This document shows, piece after piece, positions 49,248-62,275 of a DNA stretch of 64,000 bases. Made by a program: the position numbers and the translations under genes. The first letter of the stretch is position 1. Each line of letters opens with the position of its first letter. The stretch comes from Varroa destructor (lineage: Eukaryota > Arthropoda > Arachnida > Mesostigmata > Varroidae). Location: positions 32,887,778-32,951,777 of the forward strand of contig NW_019211455.1 of the NCBI RefSeq assembly GCF_002443255.2, written 5' to 3'. The notes under the pieces were generated by a model that saw nothing but the letters and a program-made list of their open reading frames with translations, ran no database searches and was not told the DNA's origin.

Positions 49248-50632
49248 TTAAGCAATTTACGAAGCTGAGTCACCGCTGATCATCCCCGGAGTAAAAATTG
49301 TCCCCGCTAAATATTGAACGGACTACAGTACAGTAATAAGTGAATAAACAGATGAATCAAGCAACTCGAGCCGAGATGCTTATCGTGGCTCAATAATTTC
49401 TGTGATCAAATCTGTCTTTAGGACAAACTGGTCTCAGAGCCCTAGAGGATCACACGTATTTATACACCACTGTATACCTAATACTAATAATGAGGTAGAT
49501 GAAAAAGATATTCACGCTCTGGTGTCACATTTTATTAGCAATATTTTTTTTTATTGAACACTAGGTTCAATTGGAAATTTACTATATACATTTAGAACAC
49601 AGTATATATTCCGTTAGAGGTACAATATGGCGTTTGTTATGGGCAGCAGGAATGTTGGTATATATATATACGCCGCCTATTTTTATTTGTTATCAATCCT
49701 TACGTTTTATGTTGCTCAAAGGAGAACAAAATGTTAAGGAGAACAAAAAAATAGCATTTTTTACCGTGCGTAAAGGAGGCGAAACCTAGTTTTGAAGTAA
49801 GTTATTAAATTACAAATCATTTTACAAATTTTAGTGTTCCATATATAACGCATGAAAACTTTTGTATATGGAAATTTTTAAAAAACGGCATAACGGAAAA
49901 AAATAAACAATATAAATATTGACTTCAAAATTACTTTGTCTCCAACGTGACGAAAATATTTCGTCATTTCTTTTCTGGTTTTGACTAGCTCGACATTTGC
50001 AAACAAGTCGTAGGAACTTGTACATTCAAACAGAACAGTGTACTGCCGGAAACTTTATTGCCCGCCAAAATTTGCTTTGCTTGTCAATATTCAATTGATG
50101 ATTTATTCGTTTGTTTCAAGATCTGCCTATTACTGTGATCCTCTTTGAAATAAAAAATAAAAATCGAATTAAAAAAAAAACATTCTCTCATTACTAGCTT
50201 AATATTTTGTTTAACAGCTCAGGCTAAGTATCAGAAATTTAGCGCAAGCCGTCTACATTGATCGTACTTTAGTCTGTAATTTATCTTTACACGATCTTTG
50301 CGATCAGGATTTCTACTGAAATTGGTACTTCCCGAAAAATATCGTTCTCTTATTTTTTGTCTAAATTATGATTTAACGAAGGTGGTCACTTTATGAAAAA
50401 TCGTTGTCAAACTGTATTTTCTCTGTTAGTATGTGTGTCCATTTGATGTAATAAAACTAATGTTCCATTAACAAATATTTGGCTTTTCAGGAATTTTATA
50501 TTAACGGATATATATAGAAATAGTTAAGTTTGAGTTAAGCGATGTCTTAGTCGTAAGACATACAAGGCAGGAAGGTGGCTTAGTAGGAAATAAAATAAAT
50601 ACGATACGTCGTTCTTATGTTACTACTTGTTT
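49248..50632. other. convergent 3' regions of CAP and the unidentified minus-strand gene
   Basis: AT-rich. It holds the CAP polyadenylation signal (49343) and, on the minus strand, an AATAAA complement at about 50056, which could end the neighbouring gene. No coding signal. Confidence 0.45.
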
Positions 50633-52219
50633 CTATCTTGAATTAAATAATTGAAATGCCTGATGTTCAGGAGATTTGGGTCGCTCCCAGGGAGGCGCCA
50701 CTCTGTCGGGATGGCACCCACGATGGCTTGATAGCTCTGGCTGCACACTTTCCTTGTTACTCCAATATTCACGCGGATCCAAACTCCACGCTCCATCAGC
50801 CATTTTAAGGGGCCAGGTGCATGTCTTGGCAGCTCGCTCTCCTGTATCTCTTGATGTGCCTTCAAGGGTGAGGAGTTCATCATCGTTGTCATCCCTGTCA
50901 GGCCACTCCCACGGCGCAGCCGGGTCGCGAAGAGGTCGTGGCCATGTCGACGTCTTTTCTTTCGCTCCTGTAGCTCCTGGAACAGCTCCAGGGGCTACTC
51001 CTAAATCTGTCTGCCATTGAAGCCGACTGGAATCGGATTCCGTTTCTGATGATCGATGCGATTGAGAACCTGTAGAATGTTGCCAATTACTGCTTAAGTC
51101 TTCAGTCGACCACTCAGGGTTGCCCCATTGGCTGGGCGCGAAAGGCGACCATGATGTAATAGCAGGCTCGCTCGTTTTTTTGGAAACTGCGACCTCGGCT
51201 CGAGAAGCTCCAAGTTGTTGTTTTAAACGAAAGGCATCTTGGCTCAACGCGTCTGGACGCGGCGGTACTTTTGGCGGCCCAGAAGGAACAGGTGAAGGTC
51301 CAGGTGTTGCTGCTCCACCTATTGATAAAAGGTTAATGACATCGTCAAGTCCGGAATCTTCTGCATCTGCTTCTGAAACAGAAGCGAGTGTAGACTCAGG
51401 CAATGCTGAGGAAAGTTCCCCACCACTAGGTGCCAGGTGGATTTCGGCTGGCCAAACAGAGCTACCACAAGCACTAGTCGTTATTACAGCGTGTTGTCCT
51501 ATCGGGACCTGTGGAAGTGTTTGTGGCGTCGACGGCGTAGTCGATAACGTCGCCATGGGTGATGTGGGTGTTTTTACTGAGGGACCTGTTAGCCGATTAA
51601 TAATTTGAGCAAACTGTTTCCTTACGGCCTCTTCGGCCCGACTACTATTCTTCAGAAAGCCACTCTGTTGCTGGCTGCCCTGTTGGCGCGACAATTTACC
51701 TAAAGCTTTAAAAACCAAGTATGAAAACTGGGCCTGCAGTTCAATGTAAGCCATAAGACAGGACGACACCGCATGAACAGATTCCGTTAATTCGGTCTCC
51801 CGATCTTCTTTAGACTGTCCCTCGAGACGTGTGAGTACATCTTGCAGCTGCATTAATGTTTCTGTCTTTACGGATGCAGAGGCCGCTGCTGTCGTTTGTG
51901 CTATTTCCTCCCAGTTGGCTAAAAGAGTAGATGCCGTTTCCCGGTAGAGTGGAACTGCATGAAACACTTTGACTAAGCATTTTGCTAGTGAGCAGCCAGA
52001 TGTACAGAAATCATTCATCGCAGACACGTACAGACCGCAATGATCAAGTAGTGATGACACTTCATTCATAAAAGCCGATTTCGAAAATCCAGGAAGAAGA
52101 AGTTCTCCATTAGCAGTTTGGGGCGATTGCAGGATTCCGACTGACCCTACCCCCGCACCGGAAATCCCGCCACCGCAGCCGCCGACTTTAAATCCAAAGT
52201 GTTTCTTAATGTTTGCCAT
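50633..52219 (-). CDS. unidentified 528-residue protein, helical N-half and Trp/Pro-rich tail
   Basis: A single uninterrupted frame of 528 codons, by far the longest here, on the GC-richer strand context expected of real coding DNA. I do not recognise the family. Residues 1-45 open with MANIKKHFGFKVGG and a glycine-rich stretch. Residues about 45-180 are predicted by eye to be long helices with Cys and Leu heptad-like spacing (SSLLDHCGLYVSAMNDF; LLANWEEIAQTTAAA; LMAYIELQAQFSYLVFKAL), which could be a BAR-like or other helical bundle. From 210 on it is low-complexity Ser/Thr/Pro, with an SH3-ligand-like PPKVPPRP at about 315-322 and an acidic amphipathic segment (EDSGLDDVINLLSIG). The tail (360-520) repeats Trp-Pro motifs (TWPRP, PWEWPDRDD, TWPLK, PPWERP). 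This pattern suggests a cytosolic adaptor, by inference only. No TATA or splice evidence was found for extra exons, although an upstream noncoding exon is possible. Confidence 0.75.
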   Translation of the reverse strand: MANIKKHFGFKVGGCGGGISGAGVGSVGILQSPQTANGELLLPGFSKSAFMNEVSSLLDHCGLYVSAMNDFCTSGCSLAKCLVKVFHAVPLYRETASTLLANWEEIAQTTAAASASVKTETLMQLQDVLTRLEGQSKEDRETELTESVHAVSSCLMAYIELQAQFSYLVFKALGKLSRQQGSQQQSGFLKNSSRAEEAVRKQFAQIINRLTGPSVKTPTSPMATLSTTPSTPQTLPQVPIGQHAVITTSACGSSVWPAEIHLAPSGGELSSALPESTLASVSEADAEDSGLDDVINLLSIGGAATPGPSPVPSGPPKVPPRPDALSQDAFRLKQQLGASRAEVAVSKKTSEPAITSWSPFAPSQWGNPEWSTEDLSSNWQHSTGSQSHRSSETESDSSRLQWQTDLGVAPGAVPGATGAKEKTSTWPRPLRDPAAPWEWPDRDDNDDELLTLEGTSRDTGERAAKTCTWPLKMADGAWSLDPREYWSNKESVQPELSSHRGCHPDRVAPPWERPKSPEHQAFQLFNSR

Positions 52220-53450
52220 GACTTACAGGGCGTAGGCTGTCTACTTCTTGGGCGAAAATATCATGCGTTTGCAAATTCTTAACGTAGCTTGTCCTGTCTG
52301 ATTTCTGTTTGCAACCCAATGGCTCCGGACCCTCAGCTGTGACAGGCAGACACAGCTGGTTTTTTCCCACAACAAACACACTTACTTTCGGACCGCGCAC
52401 CATACAGCAAAACCACTTCTACTACGAAAACGACAACAATGGGTGAAGTAGCAAATTATTACACTGCACACCCTAAAGTTAGCCAAGCAGATTTCCTCCA
52501 TTCGATTCAGTAAACATACAGCCGGATTCTTTCAATCAATTATGGTACATCCTGGACAGGATAAAAGGTTTGGCGCTGACCACGCAGCAGTGGCAATGAC
52601 ACTTGACAATTTCTCACCTACGAGAGAATGAACACCACTGCCACCAAATGAAGGTTCCAAAATGTAAATGCATGCCAAACGCTAAACGCCAACAAGCAGT
52701 AGTACGACTATTGTTAGATATTCTTTTTACTGGCGTTCTTTTGCTTTTACCTCCACGTTGGTTTGACATTCTGTTTGTATCTGGCATTATAAACGCCTTT
52801 GCTTATAGTAGCTAACTAGCCATTGTTCCGACATTTAACAGTTGGGGGATTTGTCGAAGGTATGGAAAACCCTCTGTTCAAGCAACGTTTAGCCCCGCCG
52901 TACATAAGCAACACTGTATGTGTATTACTGAGTACAAGTTGATTCAATCCAAAGTTGACACAAATGTCTCTAAATCTCGATTAGCTCTTTACTACCGTCG
53001 CTTATTCCGTCGCCATTAACACCCCACACCGCTAAATTTTTACATACGTGTCGGTGCATCTGTTAGTGCAGTTGCGGCTGCTACCGATGCCTTCAACCAT
53101 TAGCTGCAAGTATTAATGGTAGCCTGCTTGCTCTTTGTTGCCATTAGATTCCTATGTACGTCTATCAGCTGTTGTTTAGTGCTAGTTGGCTGTGTGTGCA
53201 ATGAACTGGAGCTGTTGTTGCAATGCTTGCGAACTTCGTTTAGGTAAAAAGTGGTAAAGCTGTGAGTCGTAGTGTAAGTCTGTTTGCGATGTGGCAGTGA
53301 AAAGGCATGCGGCAGATGGCCTACGAGCCCCTTCAGTTGTGACCTAGAGACCCCGGCGGCCGTCGACGGCATCAACATGGTGTCATTAATACGAAACCAG
53401 GTTCTTAAACATCTGTCCAAGTAAGCCGGAGATCATGCATAGCATCCCAT
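52220..53450 (-). promoter_or_regulatory. presumed promoter and leader of the 528-residue gene
   Basis: The minus strand upstream of the start codon remains less AT-rich to about 53.4 kb. An upstream frame (52206-52403, minus) opens with an ATG and overlaps the main start in another frame, so it may be a leader ORF. A 106-codon minus frame at 53100-53420 has no recognisable motif. Confidence 0.3.
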
Positions 53451-56353
53451 CGGCAGCCAATGCTGACCGATAGCAGATATTTCAGGGAATATATAATAAT
53501 AATAGTTTAAAAGAATAGTACTTTACACTGAATTGCTAATTATTTTGCAAGTTAGGGACTTGTAGCATACACTATAGGAGCTATTGGTTGAAATAGTTTA
53601 ATCATGTCTTTCAATATAGGTTCACTTGGTGACCTATTGTTAGGTCAGAGTAGAGCAATAGCGCTAAATTCAATGCGAAAAAAGGTCTTGATAGATAAAG
53701 CTCGACGTGTACAAAGGAACAGAGTGAATATCCAAATTGTCTGTAGTATACTTATGTATCGTAGTAAAAACAATTTAATTGATTTTGCCAATAAAACTCG
53801 TGAGAATGAACAGTTAGTTTAAAGAATTGTGGATGATTTATTTGACACCCGATAGAGACAATAGAATAGTGTTTTTTACTATTCAAATGCTTGCCTTATT
53901 TTTTGAGGTAATAACCGACTGGTATGAAGCCTCTATCACCCTGTATATGTTGGACGGAAAACATAAACTTACCTTCATAAACTCATTTGTCACAGAGAGG
54001 CATTCCTGTTTTGCGTTAGGTTTTCACAATACTGTATAAAATATATAAAAAAGCTTGTGGAAAAGTGCGGATTGGTAAATTATGTCTAGTAATGAGATCA
54101 GGATGCTAATCGCCACATTTATCTGGTTGCAAGTACATATAACAAGCAGGACTCAAGCCATCCGTTCATAATTTAAACCAGTGGCTCGTAGTACCCAGTC
54201 TATAGAGAGTGCTAATCTGGAAAAGTGGCAGAATTTAGGGTCGTCAGCTCGTTCATTCGGACGGTACGTGACTACATCGTACAATCGACACATTTGTAAT
54301 AGCCTTTCGAATCGTCTGATGCACGGATGTAAAAGCAAATCCACGAAACTTGTCTTTAGAAAGAGAGGTGCGACTCAAAAAAGCGTTTTAAAGCTACTAA
54401 AGCTAGTAATTAAAGCTATAATCATCTAATAATCACACTTCACAGACATCGCTAGTATTTCAAACCCGAGATCCACAGCTGCCTATCCACAGCAGAACCT
54501 TGGTGAAAAATAATAAATTTGCCCTGCTTAGAGCCACACGCTCGCTAAGCCAGCGTTATGATAACGTTTGTGCAATCAGGATATGCCTTGCTTAGGCTCT
54601 CCATTTTTAGGACTTGATACAAAAATTGTATCGTGTTCTTTTTGTCACTTACCTATGTGGCGCGCGTCCTTAAGCGAACACGCGACCGCACCGTTGTAAT
54701 CGGACAATAGAACGAAACACAAGGTTTTCGTATGATTCTACACACATTTTCGAATGTTCACTTTTGCACATCTGTAAACTTCATAGTTTACTATCGTTTG
54801 TTTCATGTCATCAGCTCCTCGCTATTTGCTACAATGTGGCTCTCCATTTAGAATGATTACAATCAAACTTGACCAACTGTAATCTATGATTTAACGGGTT
54901 AAGGGACCTCACCATATAAAATAGTTGTACGTTTTTTACACAGCAGTCACTGAGATCTTTAACTATGTGACACACTTGTTTGGTTTGCATTTTCGCGGTT
55001 AATACGCATCGAATTATGACCCCTTTATCGGGTGCTTGAGTGCTTCGATCCCCTTTTAAAATTACATACTGTAATATTTGCATTAGTACACCTTTGCAAA
55101 TGTTTTCATTCCGTGGCCTATATCCGCCACTACACAGTCCAGGTATCGAGCGAAATCTCTTATATACTAAGCTGACTAACGGGTAGCATGACTACCAACG
55201 ACCCTTCGACGATGTCAGGGGCACCTTGCGCGAGTCTGCGGTTTCAGTCCCAGACAACCGAGCCTTTCATAGTCCTGAACATTTTGTCATAGTAGTACAC
55301 GTTGCAAGTACGGCTATTTGTATTGCCCAGAAGAGTAAACGTTCACGTCTCTCCAAGGGCAGATCTGCAGTAAAAAGACATTACTTAGACTTTCTATCGC
55401 AAACGGGCACATGTCGTAGGCGCGTATATGCTAATAGTCCATAATTCTCCTGTTAAAAAAATACCACGTCATCACTCGACGTGTGGCTTTGTAATAGATT
55501 TAGGTTAGATGACAAATAGGAAATACGAAGGACTCGCCTAATTTGACAGGACTCTTCGTGATCCCATTGAAGTGGTACGATATAGTGTGCCTTTGTTGAA
55601 AATTAACCAAATAACCTGCCATTTTCTTTGCAACGCCCGTGCTACCAGGTCCATAATACCCTCTGTTGAGCTATCTATTGATCCACTAAAAGTGGGCCCT
55701 TGGACCTCGCAATACCGACATAACTGGAGCAAATATGATTTTTCTAGCCTTGGCCAACGCAGCTTTTATCTGCGGCCCTTGCGTGTTAGAATGCTTTCAT
55801 ACGAAACGGTGGAGCTTCCGAAAACGTGTATCAGGCTCCTCTGACGTATAGTCTCGAAACACTTGGATCAATTGAAAGTAAGAAGTTACAGTAACAAATT
55901 TAACGAGAGGTAACGATCTTCCCTAATCTAACGACCTGATCTAACGACCCCCCCCCCCCATCTGTTTTCCGAATGCTACTTAAAGATACTGCAAACTCGA
56001 GTCACATTAAATTTATTTACTAGAGGCTGCGTGGCATTTACGAATTTGCCGAGCATCCCGCTGGTCTAAAGGTAGTAACGAAATAATTATTCTGGCCGAT
56101 TACTTTCTTCCAGAGGGAAGTGCTCGTACAATTTCGTTTCAAAGTTTTCTTATCTCGCCGATGTTGAAATCGAAATGAGCACCGGCGCGTGCGAATCCTT
56201 GCAAATGTCTGCGTGCCCACCTCACAATTCGGCCCGATAGCCATGCCCGTGTAACCTGGCTAACGGGTTATTTTTTCAGTTATGCAAGTTCATCAGTAAC
56301 GTCAAGCACCGTTTCCTATGGCTTTCTTATTATAAGTGCTACATATATATAAA
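53451..56353. other. intergenic, nothing assigned
   Basis: No protein family recognised. It includes a C-run (55948-55959), one tRNA-like copy at 55171-55257, and a 64-codon minus frame at 55538-55732 of unclear nature. Confidence 0.45.
55171..55257 (+). repeat. tRNA-derived SINE-like head
   Basis: A-box-like gactaacgggtagcatgac and B-box-like gcggtttcagtcccagac sit at tRNA-like spacing. Stems are imperfect. Weaker than the copy at 26.2 kb. Confidence 0.35.
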
Positions 56354-56756
56354 GGGAAGAAACTCGCATACGGGACTCATTTTATGCTCGCCAAACAATT
56401 TACGGCACTATCTAGCTATATAAAAAAGCGTAGTCTCTCTAAGCTGATATCATCAAATGATTGAAGTAACTCTATTCAGTTGATGTTCCACCAGACTGAT
56501 CCCCGCAAGTACATAACCTCTTCCCTAGTATGAATGGATTCATCTTTGTTCATTCAATATATGTGCCTAGTTGCCATCTACCTACATATATATATATATA
56601 TCTGGTTGAACATCAACATACAATTGAATAGAGTTACCGCAATCATTTGATGATATCAGCTTAGAGAGACTACGCTTTTCTGTATAGCTAGATAGTGCGG
56701 TAAATTGTTTGGTGAGCATAAAATGAGTATCATTTGCGAGTTTCTCCCCTTTCCAG
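56354..56756. repeat. long inverted repeat (foldback or MITE-like), about 140-bp arms
   Basis: The left arm (56354-56494) and right arm (about 56602-56756) are reverse complements with a few mismatches and a small insertion. They share, for example, aagctgatatcatcaaatga, tagtctctctaag and caaacaatttac. The 107-base spacer contains a TA tract. A transcript across it would fold into a hairpin of well over 100 bp. No transposase is encoded. Confidence 0.92.
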
Positions 56757-57224
56757 GTTCACGGTCATTTTATCAAGAATCTCGTGTTTTCTCCATACAT
56801 AAATCTTTCGAAGAAAACATTTTTAAACTATTAATTTAGTTTTTAACCTATATCAAGTCATACTCTTTAACGTACATAAATGTCCTATGCAAAAAGCATC
56901 TGACGCTTACTGCGAAGCTTGCAACTGAAATGGTGGGTAGCATTTAATATATGATAAGATCTAGTATAGTAATATCCGTCGGTGCAAAATAGATTTGATC
57001 AAAGTAAATTTGAATGAATTGTTTAATTATTAAATTAGCTTGTGAAACGTTTAATCTTTGCGTGCCATAATGCTATGTTGTCTGATATAGTAGTACAGCG
57101 AACCTAGTTAGACAGATCCTTTTGTTCACTGAAATTTCTTGGCCACGTCAGTGTTTCTAGATTGGACCTACACATAAAACAAAAATTTTACAGGTCCATA
57201 GCATCATCGTACAATATATATTTT

Positions 57225-57227
<3 letters not shown>

Positions 57228-57269
<42 letters not shown>
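57228..57269. repeat. (TA)n microsatellite
   Basis: About 42 bases of alternating AT. Confidence 0.9.
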
Positions 57270-57273
<4 letters not shown>

Positions 57274-60200
57274 TTTTAGTAGCACTGTCTCTATCAGTTT
57301 CCGTCTACATATCATAAATTTAGAAATGGTTCGACTGGTATTAATAGTAGTAATTATAGGTTGACCACCACAAACATGCGTTGAGTAATCATTCAACAAA
57401 TAGAGCTAATTCTGGAGGATCGAAGACTGCCCTTTCACGTTTTTTTCGGCGGTAGCAGGCCTTATAAGAACAGAGCAACATTATTACTGATAAGTCTATA
57501 AGAATATATATATATATAAAGTTGTTAAGGCGGTGTTGCAGGCGCTTAGGGCTGACGAGGCATAATGTTCATTTGCCTTCGAGTCTTACGCAACCATAGA
57601 TGTAGCTATTGCACTACCTTACATGCCTGACAATTGCTGTTTCATTACCGCCTGTCTACCCTGGGGTTTTTTCGTTTTACGCATGACTGAAACAATCCCG
57701 TGAATAATTTGTGACACAATTTGACAACACCGTCGATACGACATCAACGCCGGTGGGAATCGCAGAAGTTCCTTCCTCGCAAAGCTCATGTTCTATGCCT
57801 AGGACGCGCGCTTGTCTTAGCTATCAATGTCTGTAGCAAAAAATGTTTATGACCAGTAATTTGATTGGTTCTAGGAACCTTGGGAATTAAATTTCGTAAT
57901 TACATAGAGACCCAGATCGCTTAGAATCGATATCCCAGTCGCTTATTTAGAAGAATCCTTAAATTTTTTTTGAAACTTAATTATGTAATAGAAATGAACT
58001 GCAAACATAAATGTTCCGAGTGTATTTTTGTTAAGCACTGCAACTTCCAGCACGAACCGAAGTTTACCTATGTCCAGTTCACACCTAAGTCTTCAATGAA
58101 AAAACACTTCACTGCCACTCAATAACCGTGCGACAATAGAATCAAATTACCAAAGGAATTTAAATACTGCGCGCCGCGTACTCACTGCTTTCACCTACAA
58201 TATATACTAAAGACTATTTTAGATCAGTATCATTCAACATGGTGTTATCTCTGTTCTGCTGCAAACAGTTTAACATTTTTAATGATACGCCTGCGCACCA
58301 ATAAAACAGAGCTTTTTGATTCAAAACAGGTTTAGAAAAACATATTATTCTTTTACATTAATTTTTTTTTGTTGTCTGTTGATCGGATTCTCGAAATTCG
58401 ACAAAATACTATTTTTACTGGATACGCGGAATCAGGATCTCCAAATGGCATGACTAAGGAAGTGGTATTTATGAAGAAGAACTGTCAATGGCAGCAAGGT
58501 TGCTTTAACAATTGCAATTCGATTCAAGAATAACGACTTATTTTGTAGTTTTTAGAAGAGAGTTTATAGTAAAGCTAGTTTTACCTAACCGTGTTCACGT
58601 GCCAAAAAGGAAACATAGCTTGCATCAAAACAAGACCAACTGTAAAGTGCAGCTTGGCACTAGGAACAAGGTTTTTGATACGTGAGCAGATAGCATTTTA
58701 ACTTTATATAACATTTACTAGACCTGTCAGCGTATTTCCTGCTACCAGTCTGTGTTTTAGGAGTAACAATCAGCGTATCACTGGTAGCCTCAGTGAGTTA
58801 ACGAATAACTATTTTCTGTTACTGATGGGAATCTCTCTCCAGAAAGTGCTAGATACTATTACTGCAGCTAGATGAAGACATCAACAAAAAAAATGTTTCC
58901 TTATAATTTGAAAAACGTTTTTTCAACTGTATTGCCCTTCGAAATTTCGTACTTCATTTTGACGACTATTCTACCTACGCGTTTATTAGTGACGTTGTTG
59001 TTGTTCTGGTGAAAGATCGTTAAAAGAAGTTAGATTCTCATATACACACAAGCGCAAGAAGGAAGTTTGAGCTGCGCTTGTAATTGCGTTTGTCTCTAAA
59101 CTTGAGGTAGCTATGGCGATGCGCTTAACTTCTCCGAACTTCATCGGGTTGCCACTGCTCCAAAAACCTCCTCGCCACACGCCACGTAGCTCCGTATGCA
59201 GTGACAGCAGCTCCAGAGCAGATAACAGTTGTCTATCCCCAATGGTATTGAATTAGAGTCACTTGTTTACTTGTGGCTGGTGTTAGTATCGTCGTTACGG
59301 TTGGTCTCCGTGAGCTAGCTAATTCTATTACATCGACATTTCCATTGTGTAGCCGCCCTGTCTCCCAACAACGCTTTCCAATTCAATGGAGTCTTCTACA
59401 AACCTGTTGCGCATTCGTTCTTACATGATTAGCATGCTGAGTCTAAATCGTTGTTGCACTCGAGGATCCACCAGCTGAAAGAGACAATTCTCAACAGGAA
59501 CATATTATGTTTACTGATCCTTTGAAAGGAGTATGTCACTACCTGCCCTAGCTCGACAGATCATTTGAGCTCTACTGAGATACAGTAGTTCATAAAATAG
59601 CCAGTGTGTCATTTTGCAAGAATAAATGGCGTTTCGAATCGAAGGCTACGATAGTATTGTTTCACTTTGCTGTAGAAAAATATTCCGCCGTCAATGGATA
59701 CTGCCATGATAAGCAATCCGAGCATGACAGAATGGGTTAGAGGTAAACCCAATTCTCGGTTCAAATCTTTCGCGGTTGTCTTGTTGAAGCGGTCTGGGCA
59801 TAACGTATTGCTTTAGGTACGTTTATCGCCATTCTAAGATGAAGCGTTTCGCGTGTTGTAGTGTAGTTCATATGTAGCGAGATGGAGGAATCTACGGTTA
59901 ACTGTACGGTTTGGACCTGTGCACGTTCGGATTTTAATTAGCTTTCTGTTGGTTAACAGGGAGCACTTGTCGCAACAGTCGTCGTTCAACATTCTGAAAA
60001 GAAAGTTGCTTGCGCTTGTGATTATGGCGTCATTAAAAAAAAGTTTGAAAAAGCTTAAAAAACAATTATCAAAAAGATACTTTCCCTTTCGCAAGTTACC
60101 AGCTCTAAAGCTGCTATTCAAGTGAGTATTTCGTGGCTAATTTTTATTTCATTCAATCCCATTTTAGCCTTGTGTGCTTGAATGTAACGGGGCTTGAAGA

Positions 60201-62199
60201 CGGTTAGCTGGGTCAAGCTTTAGGGGGGGAACTGAACAAATACTATACTAATGCTTTGAGTACGGAAGTAATCAGCAGGTATTAAGTTGATTTTTTACTT
60301 AATAATTTAAGAACGTAAGGTTTAGGTAGAATGCTTATACTTTACATCAATGAAACGTTTTTTCTGCAACTCAGTACCAATGTTATAATGTTTTCAAAAA
60401 TAGATTTCGCTTGTAATATATTTTTTAAAATATTTTGCTAGCTATGTTTCAATGTATTTACTTTTTATAAAAGACTAGTATGGAATGTTTAACATTAGGT
60501 CGTAACTGGCTTACATAAGTATCGACGTTTTATGAAGTCAGACGACCGTATCGCTATTACATGTGTATGCTGGGCTCTTCAGACTGCTTCCCAAATAAGC
60601 TTCAAATGAAAAAAGATTAATAAAGGCTCTGAGGTTGTTTTGTTAAATATTTAGATATAGGATAAGCGTGATAATCATTTAATCAGAAAAAAAACATACA
60701 TTTAGAATAGAGCGCAAAGGAATGTTTCGTAGAGCAGCGTGCACTACGGAGGCATAGTACAGTTTGAGAATATATTGTAAGTACGCATAACCCGGGAACT
60801 GCAACCGTCCAGAAGGAATCAATCACTGGGAAGTTTTTTGAAGTAAAGCGGAATAGTTTATGTAGTGGTATATTAAGCAATCCGAGAAAAATGCCAGACA
60901 TAGCAAAAATACCATAACTATAAATACAAACTTTTTCCATGTCTTACTGTTACTTTAGTTATTATGACGCTGTTTAAAAGTAGTATCTATTTAACTGCAG
61001 TACATATTCTATATGTACATATTTAGTGTGGTGCGTTTAAAAAGGGGAAAATTTGGCGAGCTGTATATCGTTATATATATGGGCATGCATTCATTCGCTA
61101 CTCTTTATACCGCACAGAAGTTAGTTATCTCTAGAACAAAGCAACAAACCTATCATGGCACAAAACAGTGCGTCGTTGCTGTAACTTACCTGATGAGCGG
61201 CTACTATGTAATTTTTTCACTTTTGGTGAACTTCCGTCAAAATTTTTGCGCGAATTCGAATGGCAGTTTTCATGCGGCATCTGAAAAAATTGATGAAAAG
61301 CTTTTTTGAGGAAAAAACCAGAATATCCTAAATAGAGTTTGGGCTTAAATAGCTCGAAAATCCATGTTAATAAACCTACACTTTTGATCCGGCCTTTTTA
61401 AAAAAGAGAATAACAACTGCTAATTACGCTAAATAAACGCCAACAGTTAGTGTTTTTAAAATTTCTTGTGGCTTTTTCATCTTTCGAACTTGTTGGCTGC
61501 TTTAAAACACTGCATTTTTTGCTGTTTCGGCTCGTTATCAACTGAAAATTTGATCCAATTGAAATGAATTTATACTTACCAATATCGCTTGACACACGAT
61601 TACTATCGAAAAGTTATTTGCCGATTTAAGGAGGAATATTTTTAAAAAGATTAGTTAGTGATTTGAGTCCCGAATCGAGGCGATGGTCGCAATGGATGAA
61701 GATTACATCAAAGAAGCACGACCGTCAAAAATTGCACTTCTAAAAGACACGAAAAATTACGGTGGAATATTTGTTTGTTTTAATACAGGCTTAGTAGCAC
61801 CTTGCCACTGTGACTTTACGCTTACGTAATACGTTTTGAACCTTTGACGTAGACTTTTAAACCGCCATCTCACGAGGTTTGCATGAGTGATGATAAATAG
61901 ACTGCAGGTATTAAAAGCATCAAAATTCTTTTTGCTTTGTAAGGCTTGTTCAACCTGAATTATGTGTCCCTAGTATTTGAGATATAGTGTCGTCCATTAC
62001 TTTAAAATCCAGAAATGTGGTTATTTCTTGTAGAGATTGAGTCCCAACCGTACTTTACTGTGTTCTTACAGCCAAGCAGACGTGCAGGCGCGTCAACTAG
62101 CGTTCCTGTTACTACCCATATTATATCAGCAGATTGGGTGGAAGTTCTATAAGTAGCTTGTACACGAACGTTAACCATACACAGATTGTCCACTTTGGC

Positions 62200-62275
62200 A
62201 TCTTTGGCTCGGGTAGCGCACGCAGTGACTGAAGCTTGAGTGCGCAGGGACGATGGATCGAATGGACAGAATCCA
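62200..62275 (+). repeat. tRNA-derived SINE-like head
   Basis: A-box-like ggctcgggtagcgcacgc and B-box-like gatggatcgaatggacag at tRNA-like spacing. Decayed; lower certainty than the 1.8 and 26.2 kb copies. Confidence 0.3.

Noticed and set aside
50676..51608. Long plus-strand frames of 114 and 162 codons
   Set aside because: They are antisense shadows of the 528-residue minus-strand gene.
59740..59800. B-box-like ctcggttcaaatc with an A-box-like segment before it
   Set aside because: The spacing is too short and no stems form, so it was not counted as a tRNA or SINE head.
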